Source: Bradyrhizobium manausense (GTDB lineage: Bacteria > Pseudomonadota > Alphaproteobacteria > Rhizobiales > Xanthobacteraceae). From it: DNA of 64,000 nucleotides. Positions within the stretch are counted from its first letter, which is position 1. Each line of letters opens with the position of its first letter. The notes below the pieces were generated by a model. That model was not told the DNA's origin, made no database searches, and saw nothing but the letters and a program-made list of their open reading frames with translations. Location: positions 124,001 to 188,000 of the forward strand of contig NZ_JAFCKB010000011.1 of NCBI RefSeq assembly GCF_018130615.1. The letters are read 5' to 3'. Positions 1 through 9,068 of the stretch are shown here, one piece after another. The position numbers were made by a program, and so were the translations under genes.

Positions 1-375
1 CCCTCGCCGAGCAGACGTCTTATTGAATTACACCGTCGCCATCGCAACCGCGAGACGACAGCACTGACCAGAGCCAAGGTCCGAATCGGATCATGATCCA
101 TAAGGCTCGGATTGAACAAATGTTTTTCCGGTCGCCCCGACACCCGACATCAGGGAAGCGCACCGAATCTTTGGGTCGCGCCAGTTCGAGACCTTAGCAT
201 GTGCAGCGAAGTGCGTGCGCCGAACTCGGTCCTACTCGATCAACTCGTCAGCGAGGGCAAGCGGCGAGGGTGGGATGCTAGCCGAGTGCATTGGCCCGTG
301 GCCAATGTTATCGTCGACCCGCAACGACACGGTTACTGGCCTCGGCCGGCCGATGCCCGGCACGGGAGGATCGTC
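1..375. other. Leader region upstream of the MFS gene
   Basis: No convincing gene is seen. An open frame continues upstream of the MFS start from position 112, but its residues are low-complexity Arg/Pro-rich and have no ribosome binding site, so I treat it as leader sequence. The only clear signal is GGGAGGA at 364-370, the ribosome binding site for the start at 376. Confidence 0.5.
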
Positions 376-1701
376 ATGACGGCTGCTGAAATCCCCGTCG
401 TACCGGTGTCCGAGCTCGAGCATCGCACCCACCTGCGCCGGGCGGTCATCGCCAGCACGGTCGGCACGACGATCGCATGGTACGATTTCCTGCTGTATGG
501 CCAAATGGCCGCGATCATCTTCGCTAAACTGTATTTTCCGTCGTCCGAACCGCTCACCGCCACGCTGCAGGCGTTCGCCACTTTCGCAGTCGGCTTTGTC
601 GCTCGACCGATCGGCGCGGCGATCTTCGGCCATTACGGCGATCGCATCGGCCGCAAGGCGGCGCTGATCGCGACGCTATTGCTAACTGGCTTGTCGACCT
701 TCCTGGTAGGCTGCGTCCCGACCTATGAGCAGATCGGCGTTTGGGGCGCGGTCTTGCTGGTCGTCCTGCGGTTTGTTCAGGGAATCGGTGCCGGCGGTGA
801 ATGGGGCGGCTCGGTCCTGATGTCGATGGAGTGGGCGCACACCAACCGGAATCACGGGATCATCGCGGCTTGGCCGCAATTAGGCGGGCCGGCCGGGTTC
901 TTCTTGGCGACCCTGGCGATCCTGGCGTTCAGCCAGATGTCAGGAGAAGAGTTCCTGAGCTGGGGCTGGCGCGTCCCGTTCTGGCTGAGCATTGTTATGT
1001 TCGCAATCGGCTTGTGGATCCGCCTCGGTATCCTCGAGACACCGATCTTCGAGCGAGTGATCGCCGAGGAGCGGGTGGCGCGCGCGCCCGTCGTCGAGGT
1101 ATTCAAACGCCAACCGAGGGAGATCGCCCTCACCGCGCTCGTGCGCATGGGCGAGATGGCGCCGGTCTTCATCTACCTCGCCTTCATCTTCCCCTACGGC
1201 ACACAGGTCGTTCACCTGTCGCGCGACTTCATTCTGATAGCGCTTCTGATCGGCTCGTTCATATCGTTCTTCACGATCCCGTTATCCGGCTATCTGTCTG
1301 ACCGGCTCGGCCGCAAGCGGGTTTATGTTTTCGGCGCGGCCGCCACTGGGCTCTTCGCGTTTCCCTATTTCGCGATGCTCAACAGCGCTGTGCCCGGCCT
1401 GGTGATCATGGCGACCATCCTCGCATTGTTTTTCCATGACTTGATGTGGGGGCCGCTGGCAGCGCTGACTGCCGAAGTATTCACGCCCCGCCTGCGCTAC
1501 AGCGGCGCCTCGATCGGTTTTCAACTGGCTGCGGTGGCTGCCGGCGGGCCGGCGCCGATGATCGCGACAGCGCTATTGGCCGCCACAGGTTCGGGCTATG
1601 TCATCGCGCTCTACATCTTCGGCTGCGCGATTGTCAGCATTGTCAGCACAGCGCTCCTGCCGGACGTCAAGGATCGCGATTTCGCGCGCGATCACCTTTG
1701 A
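376..1701 (+). CDS. MFS transporter, metabolite:H+ symporter (MHS) family
   Basis: A 441-residue inner-membrane protein with the twelve hydrophobic segments of the major facilitator fold. The signature loop GDRIGRKAAL between helices 2 and 3 (about residues 87-96) and a second related loop SDRLGRKRVYV in the other half are visible, as is the GGEWGG motif typical of the MHS branch (ProP, KgtP, ShiA relatives). Such proteins import small organic acids or osmolytes with protons; the substrate cannot be told. The ATG at 376 was chosen over an upstream in-frame start at 112 because GGGAGGA lies 5 bases before it and family similarity begins soon after. It stands alone, with no obvious operon partner. 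Confidence 0.85.
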   Translation: MTAAEIPVVPVSELEHRTHLRRAVIASTVGTTIAWYDFLLYGQMAAIIFAKLYFPSSEPLTATLQAFATFAVGFVARPIGAAIFGHYGDRIGRKAALIATLLLTGLSTFLVGCVPTYEQIGVWGAVLLVVLRFVQGIGAGGEWGGSVLMSMEWAHTNRNHGIIAAWPQLGGPAGFFLATLAILAFSQMSGEEFLSWGWRVPFWLSIVMFAIGLWIRLGILETPIFERVIAEERVARAPVVEVFKRQPREIALTALVRMGEMAPVFIYLAFIFPYGTQVVHLSRDFILIALLIGSFISFFTIPLSGYLSDRLGRKRVYVFGAAATGLFAFPYFAMLNSAVPGLVIMATILALFFHDLMWGPLAALTAEVFTPRLRYSGASIGFQLAAVAAGGPAPMIATALLAATGSGYVIALYIFGCAIVSIVSTALLPDVKDRDFARDHL

Positions 1702-2099
1702 CGCGATAGGTCGGGCCCCAGCGGAGACCTAGATTCATCGTGATCCACCATGGGCGCCGACCTCCGAAGCCGGACCCGCAGGCCGGGCGCTCCGCTTCCT
1801 CGGGTTACTATTGCGCCGACTCCAGCACGACCTGTCGGTGGCCCTCAACAAGTCTGGCGATTCAAGCTGCGCGCCGGCTTATCCACCGCGCCGCATATCC
1901 CAGTGTTGTGCACCACAACAAACTCGACGCATCGATGTCGCAGATGGGTCATGAGCGCCGGTTTAGTCCTGCCGAATGGTTTCCGGTCAGGCCCGATGAG
2001 CGGACATCTTCAGTGCTCATCGCAAGCCTCAAACGAGCCGCGAGGCGACATACGCCGACCTATTCGACCGGCCCATCGGCGCGGACGGAATGTTGCCGC
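1702..2099. other. Intergenic region between MFS and methyltransferase genes
   Basis: Nothing with coding character is seen. Open frames on both strands are Arg/Pro-rich and lack start signals. The stretch contains a possible dispersed-repeat relic, listed separately. Confidence 0.5.
1934..2015 (+). repeat. Possible dispersed repeat relic of Bradyrhizobium type
   Basis: The sequence reads as MSQMGHERRF followed by a GATGAGCGGACATC block. From memory, very similar non-coding units (GGTCATGAGCGGCG followed by ATGTCCGC) are scattered in Bradyrhizobium and related genomes and are often mis-annotated as short proteins. This is recall rather than comparison, so the call is tentative. Confidence 0.35.
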
Positions 2100-2933
2100 C
2101 TACTTGTCCGCTACAATTCTGAGACCGCCGAGCTTGCGCTCTTGAATGAGATCGACAAACCGAATGTAGGACTCGTGAAATGCGTCGTGTCCCACGGGCG
2201 TTCCGGACTGCCGCGCTTCCTCGCGGAGCCGTTGGTACATGGCGAGCCGTTCTTTGAGAATGGGCCTCCATTCTTCGGTCAAATCAGTGATCGAAAGCAC
2301 CCTCAAGCCAACGCCCTCGACCAGGTGCCGGTAGTCCGAAATCGAACGGAGCGGCTGAATTGCCATCCCGTCCCACATCAGTTGCGCGTCCGCGGCTGCA
2401 AGCGGTTGATTGGCCACCCAATCCGTGAAGGCCAATCGGCCCCCTGTCCTCAGAATGCGTTTGGCTTCGGCCAGTGCCTTTGTCACATCCGGGATGTGAC
2501 AGAATGATTCCTGGCTGACGACCACGTCGACGCTCGCGTCGGCCAGTGGGGCGTCCATCACGTTGCCCTCAACGATCCGCGCCGTCTCCTGAAGGCCGAC
2601 CAGCCTGGTCAGTTCTTGCGCACCTGCAGCGCGCACAGGAGTAAATTCGACGCCGGTGACGTTGGCTCCGTATTTGTGAGCGAGATAGCGTACGGTCCCG
2701 CCAAGACCCGCGCAAAAGTCGGCGACGGCCGTTCCGGGACCGATTTGCGCGTGTCGCGCTAGTTCGTCCGTGGCGTTGAGACCACCATAGTGGTCCTGGT
2801 CGTGCGCATACAGGTCTTCCGGGCGCAGGTTGTCGAGATGACCGCGGCTTGCTCGCAGTTTAGCGATGATGATGTCGCGCGAGATGGGATGACGATTGTA
2901 GAAATAAAACAACTGCGAGGGGGAGTCATTCAT
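2100..2933 (-). CDS. Class I SAM-dependent methyltransferase
   Basis: A 277-residue cytosolic enzyme with a Rossmann methyltransferase core. Motif I, VADFCAGLGGT, lies near residues 70-80 and binds S-adenosylmethionine. The acidic loop after strand 2 (GVEFTP) and the post-motif VVVSQESFCHIPD fit the UbiE/small-molecule methyltransferase group (cyclopropane-synthase-like branch). The ATG at 2933 follows GGAG at normal spacing; 37 residues of possible upstream frame look non-coding. The acceptor is unknown and no biosynthetic neighbour gives a clue; the next gene on the same strand is a LysR regulator 355 bases away. Confidence 0.75.
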   Translation of the reverse strand: MNDSPSQLFYFYNRHPISRDIIIAKLRASRGHLDNLRPEDLYAHDQDHYGGLNATDELARHAQIGPGTAVADFCAGLGGTVRYLAHKYGANVTGVEFTPVRAAGAQELTRLVGLQETARIVEGNVMDAPLADASVDVVVSQESFCHIPDVTKALAEAKRILRTGGRLAFTDWVANQPLAAADAQLMWDGMAIQPLRSISDYRHLVEGVGLRVLSITDLTEEWRPILKERLAMYQRLREEARQSGTPVGHDAFHESYIRFVDLIQERKLGGLRIVADK

Positions 2934-3288
2934 GAAGACTGCTCCAAAGTTCAGATGGACGGCCGGGAAATGACGCGCCTTCGAAGTGCCAAGCGCCGGA
3001 TCGACAAATAAATCCCGAAAAATCAAATCAAGTTTAGCGAGCACGATGCTAGGGGCGCAAGTCTGAGTTCTCTGCCGAAACGTGTTGCTAGCTCATGTGG
3101 GCTGTGGGTCATTCGCGTCGATTTGGGCGCGTCTCGGCCAGGTCCGGTCTGGCCCTGAATGTCGACTAACGCGGCGCCATCGCGACGTGCACGCCGCTCC
3201 ATCCGTGCAGAGTGAGCCGGAAGCGGCTCCTGCGGCGTACGATCGGTGCTCTTGACCCGCAGTGGGCGTTTCAGACAAGAGCACCGCA
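2934..3288. other. Intergenic region between methyltransferase and LysR genes
   Basis: About 355 bases without a supported gene. Open frames in several phases are shadow-like and carry no ribosome binding site. I see no terminator hairpin with a T run. Confidence 0.5.
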
Positions 3289-4197
3289 TCAAGCAGTCGA
3301 CCGCGACCAAGCCGAGAAAGCCCGTATCGTCTTTGCGCGCGGATGGCTTGACCTGCTCACCACATAGAAGCTGTAGCCAGGCAGGCTCAAATTGAATGCT
3401 TTCACCAGCGTGCCGCCGGCTAGTTCTTGTGCCACCAGCACATCGCTGAAAATCCCGACTCCCTGGCCGGCGATCACCGCCTCGATGGCGTGCAGCTCCT
3501 CGCGGAAGCTCAAGTGCTGCATGTCCTTGTATTGAGGGACCTCGCGCCACCTGCGCTTGGCCGCAGCAAGCCATCTCTGCCACGTGGGAGGCTCACGATC
3601 GGCCGGCGACCAATAGGAATGGATCAGAACGTGATTTGCGAGATCGACTGGTCTCTTCAGCCGTCCTGTCGAAAGCAAAGCTGGATTGCAGACAGGCCAG
3701 AACATATCGCCGAAGAGTTCATCGACGATTCCGTCTGTCGGCTGCACTCGGCTGGTTGCATAGCGGATGGCGACATCGCCATCTCCGGCTTGCAGATCGA
3801 GCACTGTGTCTGTCCCAATCACTTCTAGCGGCACATTGGGATGCAATTTCCGCCACAGAGGCAGGCGGGGCACGAGCCAGCGGCTGGCGAATGCGTTAGT
3901 TGTTGTCACCCGAAGGGGCTGCTGGTCGTTATCCTTCTTGACCGCCGCAACGGCTGCAGCGAATACCTCGAGCCCACCGCGAATGGCAGGGAATAGCTGC
4001 GCTCCGGCATAAGTCAGCGAAAGAGGTCGTGGTCTCCGCCGGAAAAGAGCGCGACCGCAATACTGCTCAAGCAACCCGATCTGGTGGCTGATCGCCGTTG
4101 GGGTGACGCCAAGTTCCTCGGCCGCCTTCTTGAAGCTAAGATGGCGGGCAGCAGCTTCAAACGCGCGAAGTTCGATCAGCGGCGGCAGCTTGTGCAT
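3289..4197 (-). CDS. LysR-type transcriptional regulator, GcvA-like
   Basis: A 302-residue regulator. The N-terminal winged helix-turn-helix spans about residues 6-62 (LSFKKAAEELGVTPTAISHQI), and the substrate-binding-like effector domain follows. The wording of the effector domain (TTTNAFASRWLVPRL, AIRYATS) resembles the GcvA/AmpR branch. It is transcribed away from the FAD oxidoreductase gene at 4305, with 107 bases between the starts, so it most likely controls that gene and itself. An inverted repeat in the gap is a candidate binding site. The inducer is not predictable. Confidence 0.85.
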   Translation of the reverse strand: MHKLPPLIELRAFEAAARHLSFKKAAEELGVTPTAISHQIGLLEQYCGRALFRRRPRPLSLTYAGAQLFPAIRGGLEVFAAAVAAVKKDNDQQPLRVTTTNAFASRWLVPRLPLWRKLHPNVPLEVIGTDTVLDLQAGDGDVAIRYATSRVQPTDGIVDELFGDMFWPVCNPALLSTGRLKRPVDLANHVLIHSYWSPADREPPTWQRWLAAAKRRWREVPQYKDMQHLSFREELHAIEAVIAGQGVGIFSDVLVAQELAGGTLVKAFNLSLPGYSFYVVSRSSHPRAKTIRAFSAWSRSTA

Positions 4198-4218
4198 GCG
4201 ACTAGTCTAGATGAAATT

Positions 4219-4238
4219 AATTCATCGTCAGCTGAATT
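4219..4238. promoter_or_regulatory. Candidate LysR operator in the divergent promoter region
   Basis: The arms AATTCA (4219-4224) and TGAATT (4233-4238) form a perfect 6-bp inverted repeat with an 8-base spacer in the 107-bp gap between the divergent LysR and oxidoreductase genes. LysR proteins usually bind such interrupted dyads. The assignment rests on position and symmetry only. Confidence 0.35.
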
Positions 4239-4304
4239 CTTCGGATTTGCTCCGTGCCGGTCCAGGATTGAGGAATAGGTGGGTTCAACCGAGGAGACCG
4301 TGTC

Positions 4305-5681
4305 ATGTCGTCCATCGCATCTGTCGCCAGCGCTGCCGCAGACCTCAGCGCCTCCTTCCAAGGACAACTACTCATGCCAGCGGACGAGGGCTACGATGTG
4401 GCGAGAAAGGTTCACAACGGGCTCGTCGACAAGCGGCCAGCGTTGATTGCCAGATGCCACGGTGTGGCCGACGTCGTGGACGCCGTTGCTCTTGCCACCA
4501 AGCTTGGCCTTGAGGTCGCCGTTCGTGGCGGGGGCCATAATGTCGCAGGTCGCGCGACCATCGACGGCGGGGTCGTGATCGACCTCTCGCTCATGAAGGG
4601 CGTCCGGGTCGACCCCGTCGCCAAGACGGTGTGGGCGCAGGGCGGGGTCACCTGGGGTGAGGTCAACCGCGAAACGCAACTTTACGGGCTTGCGGTCACC
4701 GGTGGCGTGGTCTCGACCACCGGGATCGCCGGACTGACCCTTGGCGGCGGATTGGGCTGGCTGATGGGCAAGTATGGTCTGGCACTCGATAATTTGCGGG
4801 CTGTCGAACTCGTCACCGCCGAAGGAAAGGTCTTGCGAGCCAGCAAGCAAGAGGAGCCGGACCTGTTCTGGGGTCTCCGCGGTGGCGGTGGAAACTTCGG
4901 GATCGCCACCAGCCTCGAGTACGACCTTCATACCGTCGGTCCAATCATTACCGGCGGCCCGATCATCCATCCCATCGAGCGCTCGCGTGACGTGCTCGAA
5001 TTTTTCCGGGCTAGCGCACGATCGCTAACGGACGAGCACACGCTGTTCGCGACCCTGACGCACGCGCCTGACGGGTCTGGCGCGGAAGTAGCCGCCTTGG
5101 TCACCTGCCACTGCGGACAGCCGGCCGACGCCGAGCGAGCCGTGCGGCCGCTTAAGCAGTTCGGTGCTCCGATCATGGATCTCGTCGGGCCGATGCCCTA
5201 TTGCCAGCTCAACAGCATGCTCGACGCCAACTATCCCAGAGGCGCCCTTAACTATTGGAAATCGAACTTTCTCAAGGAGCTGAGCGATGCTGCAATTGCG
5301 ACCATGACCGATTGTTTTGCGCGCTGCCCGACTCCGATGGGGCAGCTGCTTCTTGAACACATCCACGGCGCGGCGACCCGCGTTGGCGCGGGAGATACGG
5401 CCTTCCCACATAGGCAGAAGGGCTATAACTTCTTGGTTCTCGCGCAATGGATGCAGCCTAGCGACACAAACCGCTGCGTCGCCTGGGCGCGCGAAACGTA
5501 TGAAAGCATGCGACCCTTCTTCGCTCCCGGCCGATATGTGAATTATCTCGACGACGATGAGGCACGCGACTCCGTTGTCGCTGCCTACGGCCAGAATTAC
5601 CGGCGTTTGCAGCAGATCAAAACGAAGTACGATCCGAACAACTTCTTTCGTATGAACCAGAACATCCGGCCACTCGCCTGA
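4305..5681 (+). CDS. FAD-dependent oxidoreductase, berberine-bridge/PCMH type
   Basis: A 458-residue flavoprotein. The N-terminal PCMH FAD-binding domain (about residues 35-215) has the GGGHN motif with His78, the usual 8-alpha covalent flavin attachment residue. The second attachment Cys of bicovalent members is absent in the GVVSTTGIAGLTLGGG stretch. A C-terminal BBE segment (about 410-455) ends in YDPNNFFRMNQNI, the family's usual tail. These enzymes oxidise alcohols, sugars or alkaloids using O2; the substrate is unknown. GAGGAG precedes the start by 8 bases. It is divergent from the LysR gene, its probable regulator. Confidence 0.85.
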   Translation: MSSIASVASAAADLSASFQGQLLMPADEGYDVARKVHNGLVDKRPALIARCHGVADVVDAVALATKLGLEVAVRGGGHNVAGRATIDGGVVIDLSLMKGVRVDPVAKTVWAQGGVTWGEVNRETQLYGLAVTGGVVSTTGIAGLTLGGGLGWLMGKYGLALDNLRAVELVTAEGKVLRASKQEEPDLFWGLRGGGGNFGIATSLEYDLHTVGPIITGGPIIHPIERSRDVLEFFRASARSLTDEHTLFATLTHAPDGSGAEVAALVTCHCGQPADAERAVRPLKQFGAPIMDLVGPMPYCQLNSMLDANYPRGALNYWKSNFLKELSDAAIATMTDCFARCPTPMGQLLLEHIHGAATRVGAGDTAFPHRQKGYNFLVLAQWMQPSDTNRCVAWARETYESMRPFFAPGRYVNYLDDDEARDSVVAAYGQNYRRLQQIKTKYDPNNFFRMNQNIRPLA

Positions 5682-5782
5682 TCACGAGAGAGAAGCTCGC
5701 ATCTCTAATCAGGATTCGGGGTCAAGTTCATGGCCCATATGATGTGGCAGACTCGCTCGTCATTCCGGAGGGAGGACTGAAA

Positions 5783-6682
5783 ATGGTCGTGGTGTGTCGA
5801 CCGGCTCGGATGGACGACTTGAAACGAGCAGAAGAGATCGTTGTTGCCAGCATCAATGAACTCACTGAACGGCGGGGCTTCGGAAAAATGGCATCCTCTC
5901 GTCCTCCGAATTTCCAGGCTTTCTCGCTAAGGGACGACACCGAAGGCCTATGGGTCGCAGATGACGATGGAGAAATAGCTGGCTTCGCCTGGAGCTGGGT
6001 TTGCGGTGAGCTTTGGTTCTTAGCACAGTTGTTCGTCGCGCCTGATCGCCAGAGCGACGGCATCGGTAATGAGCTCATCCGAAAGACGTTCGCTCACGCG
6101 CAACTGCGCGGAGCATCCATTAAGGCGTTGATCACCTTTACGTTCAACAACGCGTCTCAGGGGCTTTACATCCGTCACGGAATATTCCCGCGCTTTCCGA
6201 TCTACATGGTCAGCGTGCCTCGTGACCGCCTTACCTCACGGTTGGCTGCGGCGCGGTTACATCTCGAGCCTATGAACATGAAGACAGCCAGATTCGATGA
6301 GCTCGCGCTCATTGATGCCAATGCTCTCAGCGTTTCTAGAGAGAAGCATCATCGATATCTCCTGGGAGACAGCACGACGAGCGCGTTCACCATCCATGCT
6401 GGTGGCGAGTACGTGGGATATGTCTACATTTCTGATGGACACATTGGCCCGCTTGCGGTCCGTCGGCCAGATCTCGTCGGTCCCGCGTTTACGGCCGCAC
6501 TATCGTTCGCAGCAGAAAGCAGTTCTCCAATCATTTCGGCCTTCGTACCAGGCGCGAGCGAGCCAGCGCTCAAAATAGCGACGGACCACGGAATGCGTAT
6601 AACGTTCCCGATGTTGTTGATGTCGAACCGGCAATTCGGGGATTGGATCTGCTATTTGCCGCGCAATCCCGGATTCATGTAG
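5783..6682 (+). CDS. Tandem-domain GNAT N-acetyltransferase
   Basis: A 299-residue protein. The first half (about residues 5-150) is a GNAT fold with the acetyl-CoA loop seen as QSDGIG and the preceding strand LWFLAQLFVAP. The second half (about 160-295) looks like a second, degenerate GNAT-like domain without a clear Q/RxxGxG loop. Such two-domain members often use the second half for substrate binding. The ATG at 5783 is chosen because GGAGGGAGG lies just upstream; the in-frame ATG at 5744 has no such site. Substrate unknown; it stands alone. Confidence 0.7.
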   Translation: MVVVCRPARMDDLKRAEEIVVASINELTERRGFGKMASSRPPNFQAFSLRDDTEGLWVADDDGEIAGFAWSWVCGELWFLAQLFVAPDRQSDGIGNELIRKTFAHAQLRGASIKALITFTFNNASQGLYIRHGIFPRFPIYMVSVPRDRLTSRLAAARLHLEPMNMKTARFDELALIDANALSVSREKHHRYLLGDSTTSAFTIHAGGEYVGYVYISDGHIGPLAVRRPDLVGPAFTAALSFAAESSSPIISAFVPGASEPALKIATDHGMRITFPMLLMSNRQFGDWICYLPRNPGFM

Positions 6683-7153
6683 GGGTTTCACCCGTTGAAA
6701 ACACGCAAAATCGGCGCGGCTGGCACTATTTCCTACATCGGAACCGCGGCCTTTTGGAAATGGACGTGCGGCTATCGCCTTGTAAGTTCTTGTAGAAGAG
6801 GCCCAACTCGAGTCAATGGGAAGAACGGGGGGGAAACTCGCATAACCGACGATTGGGCTAAGTCGAAACGGCAATAGATCTGAAAGCAACGCGGCCCATC
6901 GACCCTGGTGAAGATTGTTCTGCATGCTGATTGAGGGAAGGGGCCTTTGAATTTCTGTTGCTACAGCCCACGGGGCGGCTTCGAGGTAACCTTGCAAAGT
7001 GGGACTCGTTCGGGAACTTCCAGAGCGAAGGCTGCTCAGAAGCCCGCATGCTGGCTTCCTCCTATTGGCATCTCTGTTTTAAGAAGACTTGTCAGGATGG
7101 CCACGATCAGAAACACTGCTTGTCATTTCAGGAAGTATTTCTAGGAGCGTGTT
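6683..7153. other. Intergenic region, about 470 bases
   Basis: No gene supported. Short open frames overlap in several phases without ribosome binding sites. The region ends with the leader of the 49-residue gene at 7154. Confidence 0.5.
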
Positions 7154-7303
7154 ATGCCTAAGACATTGGAAGCCCTGTTGTGGTGCGCGGCCCTCGCGAC
7201 TTGGTTGATGCTTCTCTTCGCGCTCATGCGCGAGCGATTGAGGCCTGTTGAAAGGATCGTCCGTCGGTTGGTCGCCGAAGCGTTCAGGGTCAAAGCCGAA
7301 TAA
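7154..7303 (+). CDS. Small single-span membrane protein (49 aa)
   Basis: A 49-codon frame preceded by AGGAGC at 7144-7149, 4 bases before the ATG. Residues 6-24 (EALLWCAALATWLMLLFAL) form one hydrophobic segment, followed by an Arg-rich, positively charged C-terminus (RERLRPVERIVRRL), which predicts an N-out/C-in single-span inner-membrane protein. I do not recognise the family. The good ribosome binding site and the amphipathic tail favour a real gene, but its size leaves room for chance. Confidence 0.4.
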   Translation: MPKTLEALLWCAALATWLMLLFALMRERLRPVERIVRRLVAEAFRVKAE

Positions 7304-7351
7304 TTTGCGGCGCTCTGAAGAGTACGCAAGTAACCAGGCGGCAAGCACGTA

Positions 7352-8194
7352 TCAGGCGGGGCGCTGGCCAGCCCCAACCTTGAACGCGATAGGCAGCTTC
7401 AGTCCATCGGCTGATCTATAGACACTGGCGCGACGTTCGAACGCTGCGCGGATCGCGTCTCGGCTTGCCTGATCTTGATTTCTTATGAGAGCGCCGGTGA
7501 GAACAAGGCTGCCCAAGCCGCCTTGCCAAAGGGCCTCGGTATCGGGGATTAAGTACGATGTGGTATGTTCTGTGACCTTCACGTCCGTGAGGCCAACTCC
7601 GTGGAGTAACCGGAGGAATTCGCCCGAGTTCGAGTAACGAAACACGTTATGGCCCTGTGGTACGTCCAGCGGTGCCGACACGCCAATGTCGGCAATGGCT
7701 TCACGGAAGATGCCTTGAATACGTTGGCGCGACGGATCATCCCACCACGCGAGTGCAACGCGTCCGCCGCGCGACAAAACTCGTACGCACTCTGCGACGG
7801 CAAGTTCTGGCCGTGGAAAATGTCCAAGGCCAAAAGCGCAGACCACGGCGCCAAACGTTTGATCAGGAAAGGGGAGATGTTCTACGTCGGCCACACGATA
7901 TTCGATCTTCGGATAAAGTCGCTGCGCCAATTCTATCATCCGCGGCGACAAGTCGATGCCAACTGCACGCACGCCGCGATTTGCCGCCTCGGCTGCGAGA
8001 GCGCCCGGTCCAGTCGCGACATCCAGCAGACGCGTACCGAGGCGCAGATGCGCCGCTTCGAGAAGCGGATTGATCGCGAGGCCGGTGATCGCGGAAAAGA
8101 AGTCGTGATAGCTCGTCGCCAGCGCATCATGGCCGTGCCGTTCGAAGGCGCGCAGCCGCTCCGCATCGTTGCTTGATAGCTCTGCGCCAGACAT
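7352..8194 (-). CDS. Class I SAM-dependent methyltransferase, UbiE-like
   Basis: A 280-residue enzyme. SAM motif I is LLDVATGPGALAAEA (about residues 55-69), followed by GIDLSPRM, the acidic ribose-binding region, and VADVEHLPFPDQTFGAVVCAF, the motif II/III stretch of the Methyltransf_11 group. Acceptor unknown. AAGGAGG lies 7 bases before the start, so the start is secure. The gene is not in an operon with the small membrane protein, which runs towards it on the other strand. Confidence 0.8.
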   Translation of the reverse strand: MSGAELSSNDAERLRAFERHGHDALATSYHDFFSAITGLAINPLLEAAHLRLGTRLLDVATGPGALAAEAANRGVRAVGIDLSPRMIELAQRLYPKIEYRVADVEHLPFPDQTFGAVVCAFGLGHFPRPELAVAECVRVLSRGGRVALAWWDDPSRQRIQGIFREAIADIGVSAPLDVPQGHNVFRYSNSGEFLRLLHGVGLTDVKVTEHTTSYLIPDTEALWQGGLGSLVLTGALIRNQDQASRDAIRAAFERRASVYRSADGLKLPIAFKVGAGQRPA

Positions 8195-8712
8195 GATCCG
8201 CCTCCTTCAAATTGATCTTACCCGCCAGTGCAGGAATCATCTGCTCCTGCACTTGGCAATATGGTCGATCACCGGCTCGCGGGCACGCTATCCTTGGAGA
8301 TGCGCTGGCTCAAGCGGCACGAGACACAAGTCGGAGACGAGTGGCTTGGACCGTCCGAACTGACACAGGACGGGACTGTCGACGTAGTGGCTGACGGTCA
8401 GAATTGGCGGCGCTGGCGCGCACTACGACCACGTTACAGCGCTCTCCCAGGGCCAGAAGTCCGCGAAGACTTAGTCTCAGATCGACTGCGAAGGTTCACC
8501 GGCCGCTCAAAAAATTATTGGCTCCTCAGCGCACGTACGCAGCCATAGGATCGACATCAACCGGAGCCAGCAGGTTTAGTTGCATAGCCACATTTATGCT
8601 GGAGCACGGAGGCGGGCTCTGCTTTGAGGGCGCTGCGGCCGCGGATCCGAGGCCTTGCCGGACCGGCCAGACTAGAAGTTGATACTGGAGATCATCAGCA
8701 CGGGAGGGAAGC
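8195..8712. other. Intergenic region, about 520 bases
   Basis: One open frame on the plus strand (8228-8548, 106 codons) covers much of it but has no recognisable domain and no ribosome binding site. I regard it as chance or a relic. The last bases carry GGGAGGGAAGC, the ribosome binding site of the next gene. Confidence 0.4.
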
Positions 8713-9024
8713 ATGCCCGCAGTCGTCGTTCAATACGTTTCCAAGCCGCGGCCCGGCAGCAGCCTTGAGACCATTATGCAGATATCAAAGGAAGCGGCGG
8801 CACTCTGGAGAAAGCACGGTGCCGAAGTGAGCTACTGGTCCGTGGTTGGCGGCGAAATCGGAAACCTTGTCTTCTCGGTTCGGTTCGATAGTTTTGAGTC
8901 CTATGGACGCACCATGGCCGCGATCGCAAGCGATCCGACCACGATGGAATGGCAAGCCAAACGGCTGAAGGCCGGACAGGCGGAATGGGTGCGAGCTAAC
9001 ACTGCATTTGAAATTGAGATCTGA
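8713..9024 (+). CDS. Small dimeric alpha/beta-barrel-type protein
   Basis: A 103-residue soluble protein. Alternating strands and helices (AVVVQYVSKPRPG, then a long helix ISKEAAALWRKHGAEVSYW, then GNLVFSVRFDSFESYGRTMAAI) are the pattern of ferredoxin-like dimeric alpha/beta-barrel domains such as NIPSNAP or DUF6854 proteins. These are often cofactor-independent enzymes or binding proteins; no function can be assigned here. GGGAGG lies 7 bases before the ATG. It has no same-strand partner downstream. Confidence 0.6.
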   Translation: MPAVVVQYVSKPRPGSSLETIMQISKEAAALWRKHGAEVSYWSVVGGEIGNLVFSVRFDSFESYGRTMAAIASDPTTMEWQAKRLKAGQAEWVRANTAFEIEI

Positions 9025-9068
9025 TGGACTGACTGAGAGGCGAAGTAGGCAGGGGGCCTCGCCCTAGG

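Noticed and set aside
112-375. N-terminal extension of the MFS protein
   Set aside because: No ribosome binding site, non-family residues; the ATG at 376 has GGGAGGA and family similarity starts there.
1740-2507. 255-codon plus-strand frame
   Set aside because: It is the shadow of the methyltransferase gene on the other strand plus a repeat-like stretch.
8228-8548. 106-codon plus-strand frame
   Set aside because: No ribosome binding site, no domain, unusual composition.
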